This document shows positions 26,966 to 38,747 of a stretch of 64,000 bases of DNA, piece after piece. The DNA lies in assembly GCA_963920705.1 (NCBI GenBank), contig OY987227.1, positions 14,735,602 to 14,799,601 on the forward strand, in the 5' to 3' direction. This DNA comes from Odiellus spinosus. Lineage: Eukaryota; Arthropoda; Arachnida; Opiliones; Phalangiidae. Both the position numbers and the translations under genes were made by a program. The notes under the pieces are model-generated. The model saw only the letters and a program-made list of their open reading frames with translations, searched no databases and was not told where the DNA came from. Position 1 is the first letter of the stretch; each line of letters opens with the position of its first letter.

Positions 26966-27974
26966 TTACCCTTTTAAATGATAAGGATAAAGGGAAGTTT
27001 GGCTTGAAACCCGCTAAAAACTTCAACTGATTACAATAGAGAGTCCAAAGTTTATTCCGCAGTTTTTAGTCCTAAAGACCTCGAAAACGACCTTTTTCTC
27101 GGCCGCGTTTTTGGGAATTTGGGGTGGAAAAAAAATGTGACGCGAATGGGGTTAAAAGTTTGGGGCCATTTGTTTTTATTAACCGTTTTTCGCTTCGTTT
27201 TATTAGGGATAGAAGAATATCCGCTTATAAGTGGTATTAACGACGCCTAATGGCTAAGCTTTTAAAAAAGATTTTGCGCGAAATATTATGATTCGATTTT
27301 GAGAATTCGCTATATGAAAAAAATAACAAAATTCTGGGAAAACGTCTTTATTTATTTATTGTCGTTAAATATTTAAAATTTGAAGGAAACTGAATTCAAT
27401 TTTAATGAGAACGAGTTTGAAACTTCCGGAATTTTGTTTTTAGTATTTTAAAGAGTTTATTTGAAGGTAAAATTAAAAAAATAAATAAAAAGTTCTCGCG
27501 AAAGTTTTAAATTATTTATAATTCAAATTAAAGTTTTTGTAAATACCAGGTAGGCATAGTGAGAATTTAAATTTTTAATTATTATGGAAATCTTTGTATA
27601 TTTTGATATCCTGATCTTATATAACTAGAATACATTATAATATATTTAAAATGTTAAAATGTACGAACAAAACACGAGATTAAAATATATAACTGATTTT
27701 TTTATCGACAAAATGAAGAGACAGTTTCGAACCGTGGTTCGTTATTCAATCTAGATTATTCAATGATTAACATTTTAAATACATTATTAACATCATTACA
27801 ATAGTAATGTATTTATTTACTACAATATACGTTTAATTATTAAAACATAAATCCATCCTGTAGATAAATTCAGCTTTGCTATTAAAGCTAGGATTAGCGA
27901 GAAAGTCAATATTTCTATGGTTAAAAAAGTGGGATCCATGGGAGTGTTCGCACGTGTGTATCAGTCTTTTGTTA

Positions 27975-28274
27975 AAGTGTGTCAAGGAGGATTAGACAAG
28001 GAGAAGAAATGTGGGGACGGCGCGGTTCCTACTGCGTCGGCCTAAACTCCCACTCTGGGAGAACGGGGGTAGAGACGTTTCGTGGTAAAATGTTGTCGCG
28101 TGGGTAAAACGAATCCTTTATGAGACGCGCTAGCTAGCGACCACGTGACAACAGTTTACCTCGAGAATTTCCTATCCCCCCTTTCCACCCGAGTGGGAGG
28201 TTGGCTCTTCTCTCTCTAACTCAACGCAGCCCCACATTTCCTCTCCTTGTCTAATCCTCCTTGAGTGTGTGTCT
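27975..28274. mobile_element. Family H foldback element (about 300 bp)
   Basis: TCAAGGAGGATTAGACAAGG then AGAAGAAATGTGGGG on the left is matched, reversed, by the same first 20 bases and AGAGGAAATGTGGGG on the right. Weaker pairing continues inward (AACTCCCACTCTGGG against AACCTCCCACTCGGG; GTTGTCGCGTGG against GTTGTCACGTGG). This is the only copy in the window. Confidence 0.7.
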
Positions 28275-28339
28275 GCGTTAGACTAGAAGTGTTATTCCTC
28301 TGACTTTTTCTGGTTTTTGATTAGCTTAAATTTATTTTA

Positions 28340-28590
28340 TACTCCAATCGATTATAATCGATACGATCAAACCGATATCGTAGGGAATCGTTTCAAGCGT
28401 TATCTGTTCACATTATCTTCATCAACCGATTTATTCTAGTTTCATTCAACTGTAGATTGTTGTAGCCAAATCAATTTTGAACTGGTTCCCGAAGGAGGTT
28501 CGATAATTCGATTCAAATCGATTCAAGAAAACCCGTTCACACAACTGCAGCGGAACGTTTTGAAACCGTCTTTGAACAGACACACTTCTC
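28340..28590. mobile_element. Family A element, diverged copy 2
   Basis: Recognised by ACTGGTTCCCGAAGGAGGTT, AATTCGATTCAAATCGATTC, GTTCACACAACTGCAGCGG and AACGTTTTGAAACCG in the inverse orientation of the copy at 20572. Its upstream end is poorly preserved. Confidence 0.5.
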
Positions 28591-30362
28591 GTCAACTATA
28601 ATCGACTAATCCTTTACGTTAGGTTCAGTTAGTCACATGGTACTAGGGGAAATAATTTTTGGTTAACCCTACATGTTTTCTCTTTCCACCACTCTATATA
28701 TAATTCTTTTAAGAGAGTTAAGAATATTCTTCTGGTAATCAATGGAATACTGAGCGCTGTATGAAGTTCACCCTTCTATTAACCCGCTTGAGTTTCACCC
28801 TGACCGGATTGATGAGACGGTGATGAATCGCTTTAAACCTTTCCCCTTTTTCTTTTCACACTAGAGCTAGGTCCGTTTCTTAAATTTTAACCCTTTCGCC
28901 TTAAAAAATAGATTATTTCCGGAGGGGTGTGTGTAAAGAGAAACCAGACTATGATTTATGCTAATGAAACGGTGTCGCTCCGTATTATCCGAAGTACCAT
29001 GAACCTCGTCCGCTGTTTTGGATACAATGTTGTAGTAAAAACTCAAAAGAGATAAGGCATCTATCATATCTACGTTTTATTTTTACCCCGCTTTTAAACT
29101 CTGTTGTTTCTAATTCGTGGAATGAACTATAGATATAGGGCCAGAATCAATACTTCAATCTTGTAAAATTTTGGTCTATAAACCTTTTCTAGTAATTATA
29201 CCTTTCATAAACTTGTTTGTCAAACTCAAAACTTCTCGAGATAGAAATCGAATAACGATTTAAAATGTCCAATCTTTTTTTGATGGATAAATTAGAGATA
29301 GAAATGTGATGTTAAGCGTATAATCAGCTTTATAAAAAGGCAAAGAACCTAAAAATGAGGGGAAAATTCATAATTTTGGTTGTAGATTCTGATACTAAGT
29401 TCAAAAGCGGTTGCATTTAGGGCCTTATTTTCGTTTAAATTTGGAATTCTCACTTCCGTTTTAATGTTTTGAAAATAGGCATATCAAAATTAGTTTTAAA
29501 ATTTTTAAAATTTTAGTAATAGTATATATTTCATCTCTCCCTCGTTTTGCAAACCCAAAAGTTAATTCCAGACGTATTTGTAGTCTTAAAACTTGACTGT
29601 AGCGTTTTGTGGAATTGTTCGAACATCGTATATTACACGGATAATGTGTAGCTAAGCCTAACTTCTGAGCTTCGGTTGCGGAAAACGACCTTGGTATATA
29701 AAATAAACTAGTCTTCAACCGAGCGAAGAAATTCTGTCATCCACGAAAAAGTCTAATCGCTCTAGAATGTAGGGTTCAAGAAAAACAACAACTATAAGAA
29801 AACTAACAAGATTTCCAAGTCTATATGGAAGCCTCACCCCTTTTTTTCGAGTTTCTCGCTCTTGATACTTTCTTTCCGATTTCAGCTTCAGCTCTACGCG
29901 TGCAGTTATGTATTCTCGTGCGCTTGTGAATTCGCCTTTAGTATCTAGGTCCTTTCCTGCTTAATGACGAAAATTATATGACACGACGAATACAAGAGCC
30001 AAACCACCTTCATTGGGGAGATGAGGCTAAAAGCTAGAGGAGGCGTAAAGGATATAGTATAGAAAGGAAGCCAGGACTATCGTTACTTTAAAAACCGCAA
30101 TCTTTAGGGCCTTAGCTTAGTAACTGACGTTACTAGTTTTAAAGGAAAGCTAGAAAAGCGAGGGTTACAACCGAAAGAACTGAAAAAACAAATGGAGTAT
30201 GAAAAGGAAAATCAGCTATATAAATTATTATACCTAATGAAATTAGTACAATTATTTAATTTAGTATTAATTACTATTTAATAACTCTAAACATTTGTCA
30301 GTAAAAATGCGCGAAACAAATTTTTTAAACCAAAAAAATCTCTTTGGATTTCCCCCAATTAA

Positions 30363-30583
30363 ATGGAACTAAAAAATTTGTTAGACATTTAAATTCAACC
30401 TCAGAATTTAAATTAGAGGGAAGCTTTGATACCCAAAGCTTAGGCATCAAACGCCGGCCTATTCTTTTAAGGGTAGAACATTACAAAATGCTGTTGAAGG
30501 CTGAAATAATATGATTGGCCGGAATTTATTTTACTTTATTTCAAAAGTTGAAAATAAACTCTGTTCCAATTTTTATCGCGTAG
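30363..30583. mobile_element. Family L element, shortened copy
   Basis: The centre GATACCCAAAGCTTAGGC then ATCAAACGCCGGCC, followed by GGCTGAAATAATATGATTGG and the end TTCAAAAG...GTTCCAATTTTTA, matches 33168-33600. The left arm is short. Confidence 0.6.
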
Positions 30584-31089
30584 CTTTCCTAAATTTATTC
30601 TTAGCGTAAATAAAATATAATAAAATGATTTGATACGTCGGTATATAAATTTTGAATTTTGAATTATTTCAAATGAAGTTGAAATTTTGGAGGCATTAGG
30701 ATCTTATTTCAAACCATAAAATTCAGCCGATAAAAAAGTATTTTATCTCTTTCGCGTTTCCTTTGAAACTTTAAAGGAAACATCCCAAAACATTAAGAAT
30801 CGAAAATGAAACTAAACGGGTGAGTTGTACCGAGTCTTAGGCTTAAAAAGGAGTTAGAGAACATTGAGAGAGTTTGTTCCGTTTGTTCTTTTTGTTTAAA
30901 AAAAAAAAACCTAAACAAAAAAGTTCTGCGCCCGTGAAGAGAGAAAACAGCTGCCCTTCTCTTAATTCTCATCGTTCTCAATTCCACTAGGACCTCTTCC
31001 ACCTTTTTCTTTTCCCGCGAAAAATATATAAAATATAAACTTGTAATATATATAGAAACTATACCTTAGTACGTTCAAATATAACAATA

Positions 31090-31262
31090 TGGTTAAAGGG
31101 AGAATGCAGTCTAACAAGTGATTTTTTTATCGATTCCTTATTGTTTAAATATACCTAATCCGCTAGTGAAAAAAATTACGAACAAATTTAAAATTTACCA
31201 TCAAAATAGGCTTAGCGAAATTCATGGAGATCCTGATTTCCTCGCGTAGAAGCTCTAGCGAC
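31090..31262. mobile_element. Family B left half, joined to a family A element
   Basis: TTAAAGGGAGAATGCAGTCTA begins the left arm, which runs through AATAGGCTTAGCGAAATTCA and GGAGATCCTGATTTCC. The element stops in mid-palindrome at about 31262, where family A sequence (GATTCCTGGCGATTTGAATA) begins at once. Confidence 0.6.
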
Positions 31263-31521
31263 GATTCCTGGCGATTTGAATATCTTTTTGATTTTACCGT
31301 TTCAAACCGATTAAGAAATGCTAGTGTGACGGTAGCTACATTATCTTTACAAATCGATTTATTGTAGCTTCATCTATCGGTTGTTGAAATCGAATCGGTA
31401 TGAAACTGGTTCCGAAGCAGTTCAACCAAATCGATTCGAGAAAAGTTGGTTTCCTGTTCACACGACTTTAGCAAAACGTTTTGAAACGGTTTAAATCGAT
31501 TATAAGGCCTAGTATGAACGC
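31263..31521. mobile_element. Family A element, copy 3, left end lost at junction with family B
   Basis: In the inverse orientation of 20572-20860. It shows GATTTTACCGTTTCAAACCG, TGTAGCTTCATCTATCGG, GAAACTGGTTCCGAAGCAG and the intact terminus GGCCTAGTATGAACGCA. The other end is fused to the family B half-element. Confidence 0.6.
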
Positions 31522-31999
31522 ATATATTGAAAAAGCTGGTTTTCATTGGAAAGTTTGGTCGATTGCGAGGCTGTGAATTCATTGTATATACCATATATGT
31601 AAGAGAATAAAAGAAAAATATATATAGACTTTTTGTTCATTAGATGGAACGAGTTTAGGGTGCGTGCTTTTCTTGGAGCAAGCATATCGATTTGAGCGTA
31701 GACTCAGGGGTACAGTTCGGTCCCCCCCCCCCTAAGTCTCATTTTGAGAGCCTCATCTTCTAGGTTTTCTTTATCGCTTGTTTTCTGGCCCATCATCTCC
31801 GGGATCTCCCTATGGCGTATAAATTTTCCCTTGACTTTTTTTTTTTTACAAATTTTGGTAAATGTACACCACTAATTTTAAAAATAAATTAAAGAACAAA
31901 AAGACGACATGCCGTCCTGCCTCTAGATTCTCCTTTTAATTGAATGCCAAAATCAGAAGGTTTCAGGTTATTGTACGATACGCGAACCTGTATTATTTT

Positions 32000-32428
32000 T
32001 AGAAGCCGAAGCAACCTAAAAACAAGTGAATTTTTATCGATTTCTTATCGTTTAAATAGGCCTAATCTAACAGTAAAAAAAAATTCAAAACAAATATTAA
32101 ACTAGAAATAAATTTAAAACTTACCCGGAAAATAGGCTTAGCAGGATTCACGGAGATCACATATAAGGACTAGCGACCAATGGTATTGATCGATGGCTCT
32201 TATATGGGGGAATGCAGAATCTCCATGATCAATGTCATTGATCGATAGCCCTTATACGGGGAGTTTAGAATATCTCTATGAATCCAGCTAAGCCTATTTT
32301 GATGGTAAGTGTTAAATTTATTTTTAGTTTAATATTTGTTTGTAATTTCTTTACTGTTGAATTATGCCTATTTAAAGCGATAAAAACGCTTGTTGTTAGG
32401 TTGCATTCTCCAATTAAAAGGAAAATCA
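32000..32428. mobile_element. Family B palindromic element, copy 4
   Basis: The outer arms AAGCAACCTAAAAACAAG and CTTGTTGTTAGGTTGC face each other, and AATAGGCTTAGCAGGATTC faces AATCCAGCTAAGCCTATT. The centre differs from other copies and carries a direct repeat around GATCGATGGC and GATCGATAGC with TCTTATATGGGG and CCTTATACGGGG. The central region seems to have been replaced or duplicated. Confidence 0.65.
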
Positions 32429-32965
32429 TTTAATTGTACTCTTCACCTTACCATTAAAAGGCGTAGCCAGTTTTTTTTTTTATGAAGTAGAAATTTTGAA
32501 TGACGGTAGTAACCTAATTTTCTATATAACCTGAATCTTTCAACAGAAATTATTAAAATGGTCTGATAAGCAATTACAGCTAGGGCCGGCCAGTACGTCA
32601 AAAACATACTACGTATAACCTTTCGCGAACAACACCGAATGAAAGTGCAAGAAAACTATAACCCTGATATGAATATCAAACGGATTTTGAAATGGAATAG
32701 GAGAAGGGAGATTGGACGAAGCTTGGGTAAGGGGGGTTGAGAGCAAATTTTCCAGTGTTTTTCCCGGACTAGGCTTTAGCGCCTTCCAGAAAACGATACG
32801 TGTGACTCGAATCACCAATGATTTTATTTTTCACCAGGGTTTCTTCTATAAGTTCGAGCGTGTTATCGAAAATACGGAAAAACGCTTTTCCTATTTAAAA
32901 CAAGGCCGAATGAAGCGATTGCTATAAAAATCAGAGTCGGGTTAAACCATGGATATCCATCTAAA

Positions 32966-33064
32966 GCCGCGTTCATACTATGCCTTAGAATCGATTTAAA
33001 CCGTTTCAAAAAGTTTAGTTAGAGTCGCGTGAACGGAACGTCTTTTCTCGAATCGATTTGAACC
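32966..33064. mobile_element. Family A element, 5' fragment
   Basis: CCGCGTTCATACTATGCC, ATCGATTTAAACCGTTTC and TCTTTTCTCGAATCGATTTG match the first 100 bases of the family. The remainder is absent. Confidence 0.6.
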
Positions 33065-33167
33065 TACTCGGTGTCTAAAGGCGATTTCCATGTAAAAGTA
33101 GTTTTGTATACTCTTTTGTCGCCATCGTGCGGATCGCGTAGAAACGTTCTGGTTTAAAGAAAAAAAA

Positions 33168-33600
33168 ATGGAACATCTTTTGAATTAATTTTCGGAATTT
33201 TGGTGTTTAAATTAATTTCTAAAGTTTGATAGAATTTGGAAAAAAGTAAATATAGATTCGGACCAATCATATTTTTTCAGCCTTTAACAGCGCTTGTAAT
33301 GTCCTAACATTAAAAAAATAGCTCGCCGTTTGATACCCAAGATCTTAAGCATCAAACGCCGACCTATTATTTTAATGTTAATACATTATTAGCGCTGATA
33401 AAGGCTGAAATAATATGATTGGCCCGATTTTATATTTATTATTATTATTTCAAATTTTACCAAACTTCTGAAATTATTTTAAACACCAAAAACGTGTCTA
33501 AAAATTCCGCAAAAATTCTCGAGTACGTTTTATAGCATGGTGATTCTGAAAATAAATTCAAAAGGCGTTCCATTTTTAGCTCCAAGTTTCCCTTTAACTT
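33168..33600. mobile_element. Family L foldback element, full copy
   Basis: The outer arm AAAAATGGAACATCTTTTG faces AAAAATGGAACGCCTTTTG read from the right. Inner arms CCAATCATATTTTTTCAGCC and CCAATCATATTATTTCAGCC are also inverted. The central palindrome is TTTGATACCCAAGATCTT/AAGCATCAAA. Partial copies lie at 30363-30583 and 2590-2760. Confidence 0.7.
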
Positions 33601-33604
33601 GTCT

Positions 33605-36600
33605 CTGAAAGAAGGAAACAAACAAGGAAATACAACTTTAGGCCTAACTCCAGCCATAGATTCTATTCGGGCTCGCGTGTTGGATAGCCTTTACCACGAC
33701 CATAATACTAAAACTTGGGTAATAAAGTGGCGCCTGAAATCGCCCCTACTTTTTCATCTTCCTAGATTAAAAACGACCATCGCGGAGAAGATGGGGCGGA
33801 CCGGGTGATGGCTAAAAATGAAACGTATTTGGAAGATGAAATGGGCAAGAATTTCTTTTTCTTTATATGGTTAGGTATCCTATCCGCGTATAAATTGTTT
33901 GTCCGTTCGTTGGAAGTTAGTGAACGAAGGGAAAGCGTACGCCCTTAGAAATAAGACTGTTTATTTGAAGTATTCGTAGTATTAATAAATTCTAAGCGAA
34001 TTAAATAACTAAAATACGAAATAATAGTGGAAGAGGTAATATAAGGTAAAGTTTGATATATTTTACAAATAGTAATTTTACTTCGGGATGGAAACCTTTT
34101 GACTATTAGAAGGAAGAGATATAATAGGAGATGGAAGACACTTAAGTAAGGAAATTGTAAAAAGAATCTAACCAACAACAAATAAGGCGGAAAAATTAGC
34201 GCAAGGTTTCAGTAAGCACATTTTTTTAAAATGATTCTGGGCTAGTAGGCGTAAGTTGTTGTCCACACCCAAGTGCATGGTTGTCCACTCCCAAAATTTT
34301 CATTGACAAGTGTAATTCAAGGGGTGCAGACATTTTCTATTAGTTATTCGAATAACATCAGATGATTTTCTTAATTTCAAAGACAGAATTCCTTTTTCAA
34401 ACATTTCAAAATTACTTAATTTTGACAAAAAAATACACTCACGAAGAAAACAGTATTTTTCGTGATATCATTAGTTAAATTGGTCGATTGGTGGTCAGCA
34501 ATTGTAGAAAATAACATATTTTTTTAGATAACGTTCCCAAACTAGATAATTTTTCACAAATGAACTCTCCGTCTACGTTCGTATTCTAAAATGTTTTGCA
34601 GATATATTTTGCGAAAGCTAATGAATTATTAGTTTGGAAACGAATCTAATTCTTAAATTTCGCGACCAAAATGCCCGAATAAATTTTCGCGGTTTTAAAA
34701 TTCGGTTGGAAGCGCCATCTATCTGTGCTTTTTATTTATTGATTAATATAAAATTTTATTAAATATTAAAATATTGAAATATTTAATATAATATTGATGC
34801 ATATAAAATTATATAAAATGAATTATAAAATTTACCCTAGAAGGATATTTCGTATTAATTTAAAATAAATTATATATTATTATACTGTTTACATGTATTA
34901 TATAATTAACTAAATATATTTAATAATTACTGTATAATTTGTAAAACATTATATAGATATGAGTAATTATTATAATTGAAAACATTATTTTATAATTATC
35001 CTATTGTAACTAAAAACATAGATGGCTGTATTTTCGCTCTTTCAGTGGCTCAATAACGGGGAGGAGTAGGTGGCTATACTCGTGTCAAAAGAGTATAATT
35101 TATCCTGAATAAGTGTAGGATTTTGCTTGCTGAGACGGATCGATAATTCAATATATATATACTATGAAAAACCTCGTTGAATAGAAATTAGTTTAACTCC
35201 AGGTATAATAGAGAATGATGAATAAAGAAATAAAGGGGTTCTATCGATGGAATGAAGTTTCTAGATATGGCTAATGGAAGGAATTAGGGAGTTTTAGGCA
35301 TAAGGGACAATCTGCGAATTTTAAATCTCCTTTAAAAACACCTTTTTTTTCTTGCTTAGCAGACGACGTTGACTATAAAAGATTGTACAGACAAAGTTAG
35401 AGAACATGATTTTAAGGGGCAAATTTCAGAACTGATAGCGCCTTCAAGGAGTTCTAGTTACGCAAGGAATTAAGTAATTCTAGATATGGAAGGAAAGAAG
35501 TGGTTAGCGTGCAATTAACTATTTATTATTGGATTAGATTAAAGAATGAAATGTCTAAAATTTTAAGTAGCGAAAAATCTCACTCATTGTCTCAATCTAG
35601 TTACTTTTCGTTAACCCTTTGCCACTGCGAGCCGTAATAACTTTTATTTACGGCGCGTCGGGCACTTGGGGAAGGAAAGATGCTATAACCGCAAACAACT
35701 GGCTACGTTCAGTAACTCTCGACGGGAAGAATTCAGTTTTATTGTTTTTTTTTTAATAAGTTTCCATTGAGTATTTTTGGCGGTTTCAACCTCATGGCAA
35801 AGGCTTAGATAATTTTAGGTAATAGGCGTTGCGGAAACGTTCAGTAACTTGATGAGCAAAGGATAAGCACATCATTCTTTTCACTTGTCAATCGAAATCA
35901 AGCCCGGGTTGCAAAGAGTCACGTGGCTTGGCAGAGTCTGCTTAACCTGTCCCTTTATTAATCAGTAACAGTCCTAAATTATTTTAAGTTATTCACCATG
36001 GTCAACAAATTTTGTATAAAGGATAAGTTGACTAATTAGTTACCAACTCCCCTTTTAGGGAAGAATAATTACCGTTATTAATATAATTACGACAAATAAT
36101 TAAGACAGTCAAGTATTTTTTGTAAAACTTTTATTAGCTATACGGTTTTTCATTTTAATTGTCACGTGACACTTTCGAGTGCAAAAAATATGGCTTTTGA
36201 CTAGAACACAAAAACATTCAATACATTTTTTCTTCTTAAAACCTTTAAAGCGTTTTTTATCAATTATTTTGAAAAACTTTCGTTGAATAGTTATTACTAT
36301 TTAATACGCTATATATATTATTTATAACAAGGTATTTTTCCTCCATTAATTCTTTTAAACAATCGGATGGAAAAGTCTTAAGTTCTTCGTATCGTATAAA
36401 ACAATCTGGTGTACAAAAAATTAAAAACCAATCTCAAAAAGGTGGCAAATGACGTCATTGACGACGTTATACAGTTCTAGTCTACCAAAAAGTGAAAAAA
36501 AATCGCGATGTTTAATCTTTATTTACCGGTAATTTATTCTATAAAAAGGATAAAATATGTTTGTTGATTTCATTCTAAAAGATATCGTAATTTCGAAAAT

Positions 36601-36900
36601 ATTTGCCCATTTTTTTCTTTATTTATTTCAATTACCAGTGTAATTGTATCTTATTAAGTAATCTAGCTATAAACATTTTTTTGAATGCTTTACGCATCAT
36701 TTTGTCATTTTAGAAAAATTGATTAAAATTAATTTCGCTCAGTTTTTAAGGCAACGTTTATTTCAAAAATCGCGTGAAATTCTTTTTAAATTTTAATTTT
36801 GGGCTCTTCTTTAGATGTTTTATGAAATTTCCCGTTTAAAACCACGCGTTTTTTAATAGCTTTTTATTAAATTTAAAAAAATTGGTAGTAATCTATTTAT
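33605..36900. other. Non-coding stretch downstream of the phosphatase gene
   Basis: Contains a very AT-rich core (about 34,735-35,020) bordered by AGCGCCATCTATCTGTG and a matching inverted AGATGGCTG, which may be a degraded inverted-repeat element. Also a perfect CRE, TGACGTCA, at 36450-36457. No gene recognised. Confidence 0.35.
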
Positions 36901-37451
36901 ATAAAAGTTAATTCCGATTTTTATTGCTTATTAGGCTTAACAAAAAGGTCTTTTTTTTTTTTAATAATATAAAAAATGTTTCTGGTCCCTAGTTTTAAGT
37001 TAATTCCTTTTTTTCGTGTCTTAAGAATTTGGGTTTACAAAATGAAATTTTGGATATCGATTATCTATACATATGATAAAGTTTTTGGGGTAAGTGTTTT
37101 CCGTTAATTTACATAATCTCTATTTGTTAATTTTTAAAATACTCGTGGACTAGATATAAACGCGGGACTAGTTAAATTTAACCCATGGACAAATAAATAC
37201 AAAGTGGTGTCAAGAGTGCTAGAGGACTTAAAATTAGTCGCATTAATGAATTGGTTTAGGAATTGTACTTGTTACACCTTCTAAGAAGAACCTACAATTT
37301 CGTTAGGCTTAGCGCTTTTGGTTCGCGATACCCGAACTTAAAACAAGTCTTACGATCGTATATCAGGTTTTTTCAATTTCATCAGATTCGAGATAAAGCT
37401 TAAAAATAAGCCTACCTTATTTAAGATCAAATTTGTCTTAAATCGTAGATC

Positions 37452-37553
37452 TTTTCAACGCCTACTCGAATTTGTTACAAAACTAACATTTCTATGCCTA
37501 TTTTTTGCTTTTTTCAAGGCCTATTCGAATCTGTATGAAAACTAACAAACTAA
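37452..37553. repeat. Imperfect tandem duplication, about 58-bp period
   Basis: TTTTCAACGCCTACTCGAAT...ACAAAACTAACA is repeated as TTTTCAAGGCCTATTCGAAT...GAAAACTAACA about 58 bases later. It lies in the probable 3' UTR or flank of the phosphatase gene. Confidence 0.6.
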
Positions 37554-37807
37554 ACTTGTCCTATTACGAAACTGCACTGATCTGTTGAAGAGTATCGTAC
37601 TCAATGGTAATTGCCAACATTCCTTCGTCAAATCATTACGAATGTCATTACTGTTCTAGTAACCGTGTGATGTAAATTTCGGGACAACTGAAACTTGGAT
37701 CTTTTAAAAATAAGTACGAAAATGTTTGGGTTTTTGTCGATGATCGTTATTGTCATTAGGAGAAAATGTCAGTGAATATCTTCGTTAGAAAAATAAGTAA
37801 ACCAAAG

Positions 37808-37813
37808 TTTAAT
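37808..37813 (-). terminator. Possible variant poly(A) signal ATTAAA
   Basis: The minus strand reads ATTAAA about 85 bases after the stop codon at 37897. The first canonical AATAAA on this strand is much further on, at 36920-36925, about 970 bases past the stop. Either could end the mRNA. Inducible DUSP mRNAs often have long AU-rich 3' UTRs, which would favour the distal site. Confidence 0.25.
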
Positions 37814-37896
37814 ACGGGCACGAATAAATTAAAAATATGGTAACGCGACGGGCGCGATCGTCTAATTGGTCGAATTGGCCGCGTCATCTTCGGGGA

Positions 37897-38315
37897 TCAG
37901 GAGACAAAAAGGGTCGTGGTTCCCAACACCAAAGACTTGGCGGGACTCCTGGCCGCCATAGGGTCCGATGGTAGGGCGAAGTCAAACACGGATTGGTTCT
38001 GGTGGGCGGAAGCCCCCCTGGAGGGCGTCAGAGTATCTGGATCCGGGTCCATCATTACGGGTGAAACGGCGGGCAAAGGGGATACGGATCTTGGGACACC
38101 CGGACCGCCGAAAACTTGAGATTCAAAACTTAATAGTTGTCCCATGAAGTTGAAATTGGGCGAAACGATACGCCGACGCAGTTTAACGAACTCGTACGCT
38201 TCCTCCATGCGTAAGCGTTTTGTGAACATCAAATAAGCCATGCAGATAGTCGCTGAACGACTTATGCCGGCCCGGCAATGTACCAATACTCTGCCATTAC
38301 GTGATTTTTCATCCT
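37897..38315 (-). CDS. DUSP1/2/4-like: Coding exon 4: catalytic loop and C-terminal tail
   Basis: 419 bases including the stop. The acceptor ATTTATCTTTTCAG ends at 38316 with a good pyrimidine tract. Joined to exon 3 it reads EDEKSRNGRVLVHCRAGISR, then SATICMAYLM, EEAYEFVKLRRRIVSPNFNF and MGQLLSFESQVF. HCxxGxxRS is complete (Cys317, Arg323), so the enzyme should be active. The tail after FESQVF has four Ser/Thr-Pro sites (VSPL, VSPV, LTPS, RSPA) that could be MAPK targets. It also has SVFDFALP, which resembles the VFxFP peptide near the C-terminus of DUSP1 and DUSP4. That likeness is by eye. The stop is followed by a GC-rich start of the 3' UTR. Confidence 0.95.
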
Positions 38316-38710
38316 CTGAAAAGATAAATGAAACAATTAAGTTTTAGAACAAATTAAAATTTTATATTGGATTTCACTTAAGTAAAATATGTACACCGAC
38401 TACGCAATTACGGAAACGATTACAGTCTTTGGAAATGCTAAATACGTAGCCAGTTACGTAATAACTTTAGTACAGTTAAAGCTACAGGCTTTTACACCAA
38501 TTACGTGAATTGAAATTAACGAACTAATTTTGTCTCAATCCATTTCTAAAACTTTTGAATTTATATAACTCTTATCATTTAAATTCTACGAATATTTATT
38601 ATCCTAAACTCTAACTACCACTAATAAGTAGGTTTATATATTATTTAAGAGTCCTAAATTCAAATTCAACAGAAGGGTGGGTTGAATGAATCTGTATTCA
38701 TTAGAAAACG

Positions 38711-38747
<37 letters not shown>

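Noticed and set aside
37916..38119. Plus-strand open frame across the end of the phosphatase gene
   Set aside because: Antisense shadow of coding exon 4.
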